Assembly: GCA_013812995.1 (NCBI GenBank)
Contig: JACCSL010000634.1
Coordinates: forward strand, 1 to 14,669
Origin: Ardenticatenales bacterium
GTDB taxonomy: Bacteria; Chloroflexota; Anaerolineae; Ardenticatenales; Ardenticatenaceae
Direction: 5' to 3'
DNA: 14,669 bases
The translations under genes and the position numbers were made by a program. Positions 14,027 through 14,669 of the stretch are shown in pieces (positions within the stretch are counted from its first letter, which is position 1; each line of letters opens with the position of its first letter). The notes under the pieces were generated by a model that saw only the letters and a list, made by a program, of their open reading frames with translations, made no database searches and had not been told where the DNA came from.

Positions 14027-14370
14027 GGGTGTGTTTCATTTCAGTTGGAACCCGTCTGACCCGGCTTGGAATTCGCGCTGGCTCGCTGCGATGGTCCTTC
14101 GCTCTCCCAACTCATTTGAAACACACCCAAATGATTATTCCCTATGGTTACGGAATCTTGGTTGCTGATTTGCGAGGGCGCTATCCATTGTTGTATTTCG
14201 TACTGAAATTCATTGATTTCCTCATACGGACCTCTAAAAAAACAGGCAGTTTCTACAGGTCAGAGCAAATGATGATGATTGCGCTATGTGTGGAATATGA
14301 TACTCTTCGCCCCCTTGACATATTGGGGGATTCGGTCTATGAGGCCATATACCCTGCATCTCGTCTCTAA
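14020..14370 (+). CDS. uncharacterised small protein with 37-codon N-terminal extension from an inserted element
   Basis: The 116-residue frame starts at the ATG 6 bases after AAGGAG. Codons 1-37 come from an insertion of 102 element bases plus a 9-base duplication; codon 38 is the duplicated start Met. The ancestral product would be the last 79 residues, MIIPYGYGILVADLRGRYP..., with a hydrophobic, aromatic stretch around LLYFVLKFIDFLI and a Lys-rich turn. I do not recognise this protein. It may be a complete small gene or a remnant of something larger. The extension (RVCFISVGTRLTRLGIRAG...) is Arg-rich and unlike any domain I know. Base composition is clearly more AT-rich than in radC and the rest of the window, suggesting horizontally acquired DNA. 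Context is a restriction-enzyme-like fragment downstream. Expression and function are unproven. Confidence 0.6.
   Translation: MIRVCFISVGTRLTRLGIRAGSLRWSFALPTHLKHTQMIIPYGYGILVADLRGRYPLLYFVLKFIDFLIRTSKKTGSFYRSEQMMMIALCVEYDTLRPLDILGDSVYEAIYPASRL
14027..14128. mobile_element. 102-base MITE-like inverted-repeat element inserted at a start codon
   Basis: Both ends begin GGGTGTGTTTCA reading inward (14027 rightwards; 14128 leftwards on the minus strand). They continue, after four mostly different bases, with AGTTGG. That gives 22-base terminal inverted repeats with 19 identities. The element is flanked on both sides by AAATGATTA (14018-14026 and 14129-14137), a 9-base target-site duplication. It is far too short to encode a transposase, so it must have been mobilised by one elsewhere. 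Nine-base duplications occur in IS4- and IS903-type groups, but I cannot assign a family. It has no stop in the frame of the host gene. Confidence 0.85.
14129..14137. repeat. right 9-base target-site duplication of the miniature element
   Basis: AAATGATTA here is identical to 14018-14026. It supplies a second ATG (14131-14133) in frame with the first, at the junction with the ancestral coding sequence. Confidence 0.85.
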
Positions 14371-14401
14371 TCCACTAAGCTATTGGAGACTTTGACATCA
14401 A

Positions 14402-14641
14402 ATGACTACACACAGTTTGTCACCCTCTGACTTTCAGCCTATCGCCATCATTGTTCAGCAGGGGAAAGTTCTCGATTTTATTGACGGCCAGACACAACGT
14501 GAGGAAACCCCTGAAGAATATGTCCGCCAGGAAATAGCCAAGTCCTTAGCTCGACTTTATCCATTGGTAGTCCAACATCGTACATTTTCTAGCTGTCCCA
14601 GCCCCACAAGGTTCGAGGGAATGGGGAAACAGGCTTGGTAA
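14402..14641 (+). pseudogene. probable N-terminal fragment of a type I restriction enzyme R (HsdR-like) subunit
   Basis: The frame encodes 79 residues before a stop. Residues about 23-53 (VLDFIDGQTQREETPEEYVRQEIAKSLARLY, quoted here only as the span) resemble the start of HsdR_N-type domains, where 'R..TPEE.VRQ' precedes the nuclease core of type I restriction endonucleases. After LARLY the expected 'YP...I.VE' nuclease sequence is missing, and the tail (HRTFSSCPSPTRFEGMGKQAW) looks unrelated. Neither other forward frame resumes the homology, so this is not a simple single frameshift. More likely it is truncated by a deletion or an insertion from about 14565 onward. No HsdM or HsdS is visible before the window ends. 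The ribosome binding site is poor (GGAG about 13 bases upstream). It could alternatively be a short standalone protein. Confidence 0.5.
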
Positions 14642-14669
14642 TCAGGAAAGGGGCTGACACATCTCAATC

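Noticed and set aside
14020..14133. Interpreting the inverted repeats as a plain terminator or hairpin
   Set aside because: The exact 9-base direct repeats abutting both ends and the shared GGG termini are the marks of transposition. A terminator would not produce a target duplication, and the structure sits at the start of a gene.
1..14669. CRISPR array, tRNA or rRNA genes, phage structural genes
   Set aside because: No regularly spaced repeats, cloverleaf or rRNA-like sequence, or phage proteins were seen on either strand.

Overview
The window reads as chromosomal DNA from a GC-rich bacterium, most likely a member of the Chloroflexota. This is inferred from several things together: a secreted protein of repeated 'NAGYVGSATIT'-type beta domains, a Bacillus/class II-like EPSP synthase, a type I-beta DAHP synthase with an N-terminal ferredoxin-like domain, and a DUF3891 protein. 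The phylum is not proven. There is no rRNA, tRNA or CRISPR array, and no gene-free stretch longer than 300 bases.

Layout. Positions 1-3720 (minus strand) hold a tight operon. Transcription order is DAHP synthase (aroF-type), EPSP synthase (aroA), a DUF3891 protein and a Nudix hydrolase cut by the window edge. It combines two shikimate-pathway enzymes with two genes of unclear connection, with overlaps of 4 and 25 bases. Positions 3830-8092 (minus) hold three separately organised envelope genes: a 703-residue polytopic protein with a lipobox and extracytoplasmic domains at both ends, a small lipoprotein with a carboxypeptidase-regulatory-like beta domain, and a secreted four-repeat beta protein. 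The control elements here are unusually legible. They are a U-tract terminator (5956-5991), a near-consensus promoter with a 17-base spacer (6606-6634), and a 15-bp stem capped by a UNCG-type tetraloop on the transcribed strand (6656-6689). The 170 bases at 8093-8262 upstream of the repeat protein showed no convincing promoter.

Positions 8263-13026 (minus) hold a five-gene cell-surface glycan or glycolipid cluster. In transcription order it is a GT2 glycosyltransferase, a GT4 glycosyltransferase, a zinc-ribbon class I methyltransferase, a second methyltransferase and a flippase-like (LPG synthase TM-type) membrane protein. Every junction overlaps by 4-20 bases, implying translational coupling. 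A perfect extended -10 element lies upstream, in the divergent region 13027-13264, which separates this operon from radC on the plus strand.

Beyond radC the base composition drops visibly and the sequence looks accessory. A small uncharacterised gene (14020-14370) has a strong ribosome binding site. Its start codon has been hit by a 102-base miniature inverted-repeat element (14027-14128) with 9-base target duplications (AAATGATTA). Because 102+9 is a multiple of three and the element has no in-frame stop, the insertion duplicated the start codon and fused 37 codons in frame onto the gene. This is the most striking observation in the window. It is followed by a short fragment resembling the N-terminus of a type I restriction enzyme R subunit, which loses its resemblance after about 53 codons.
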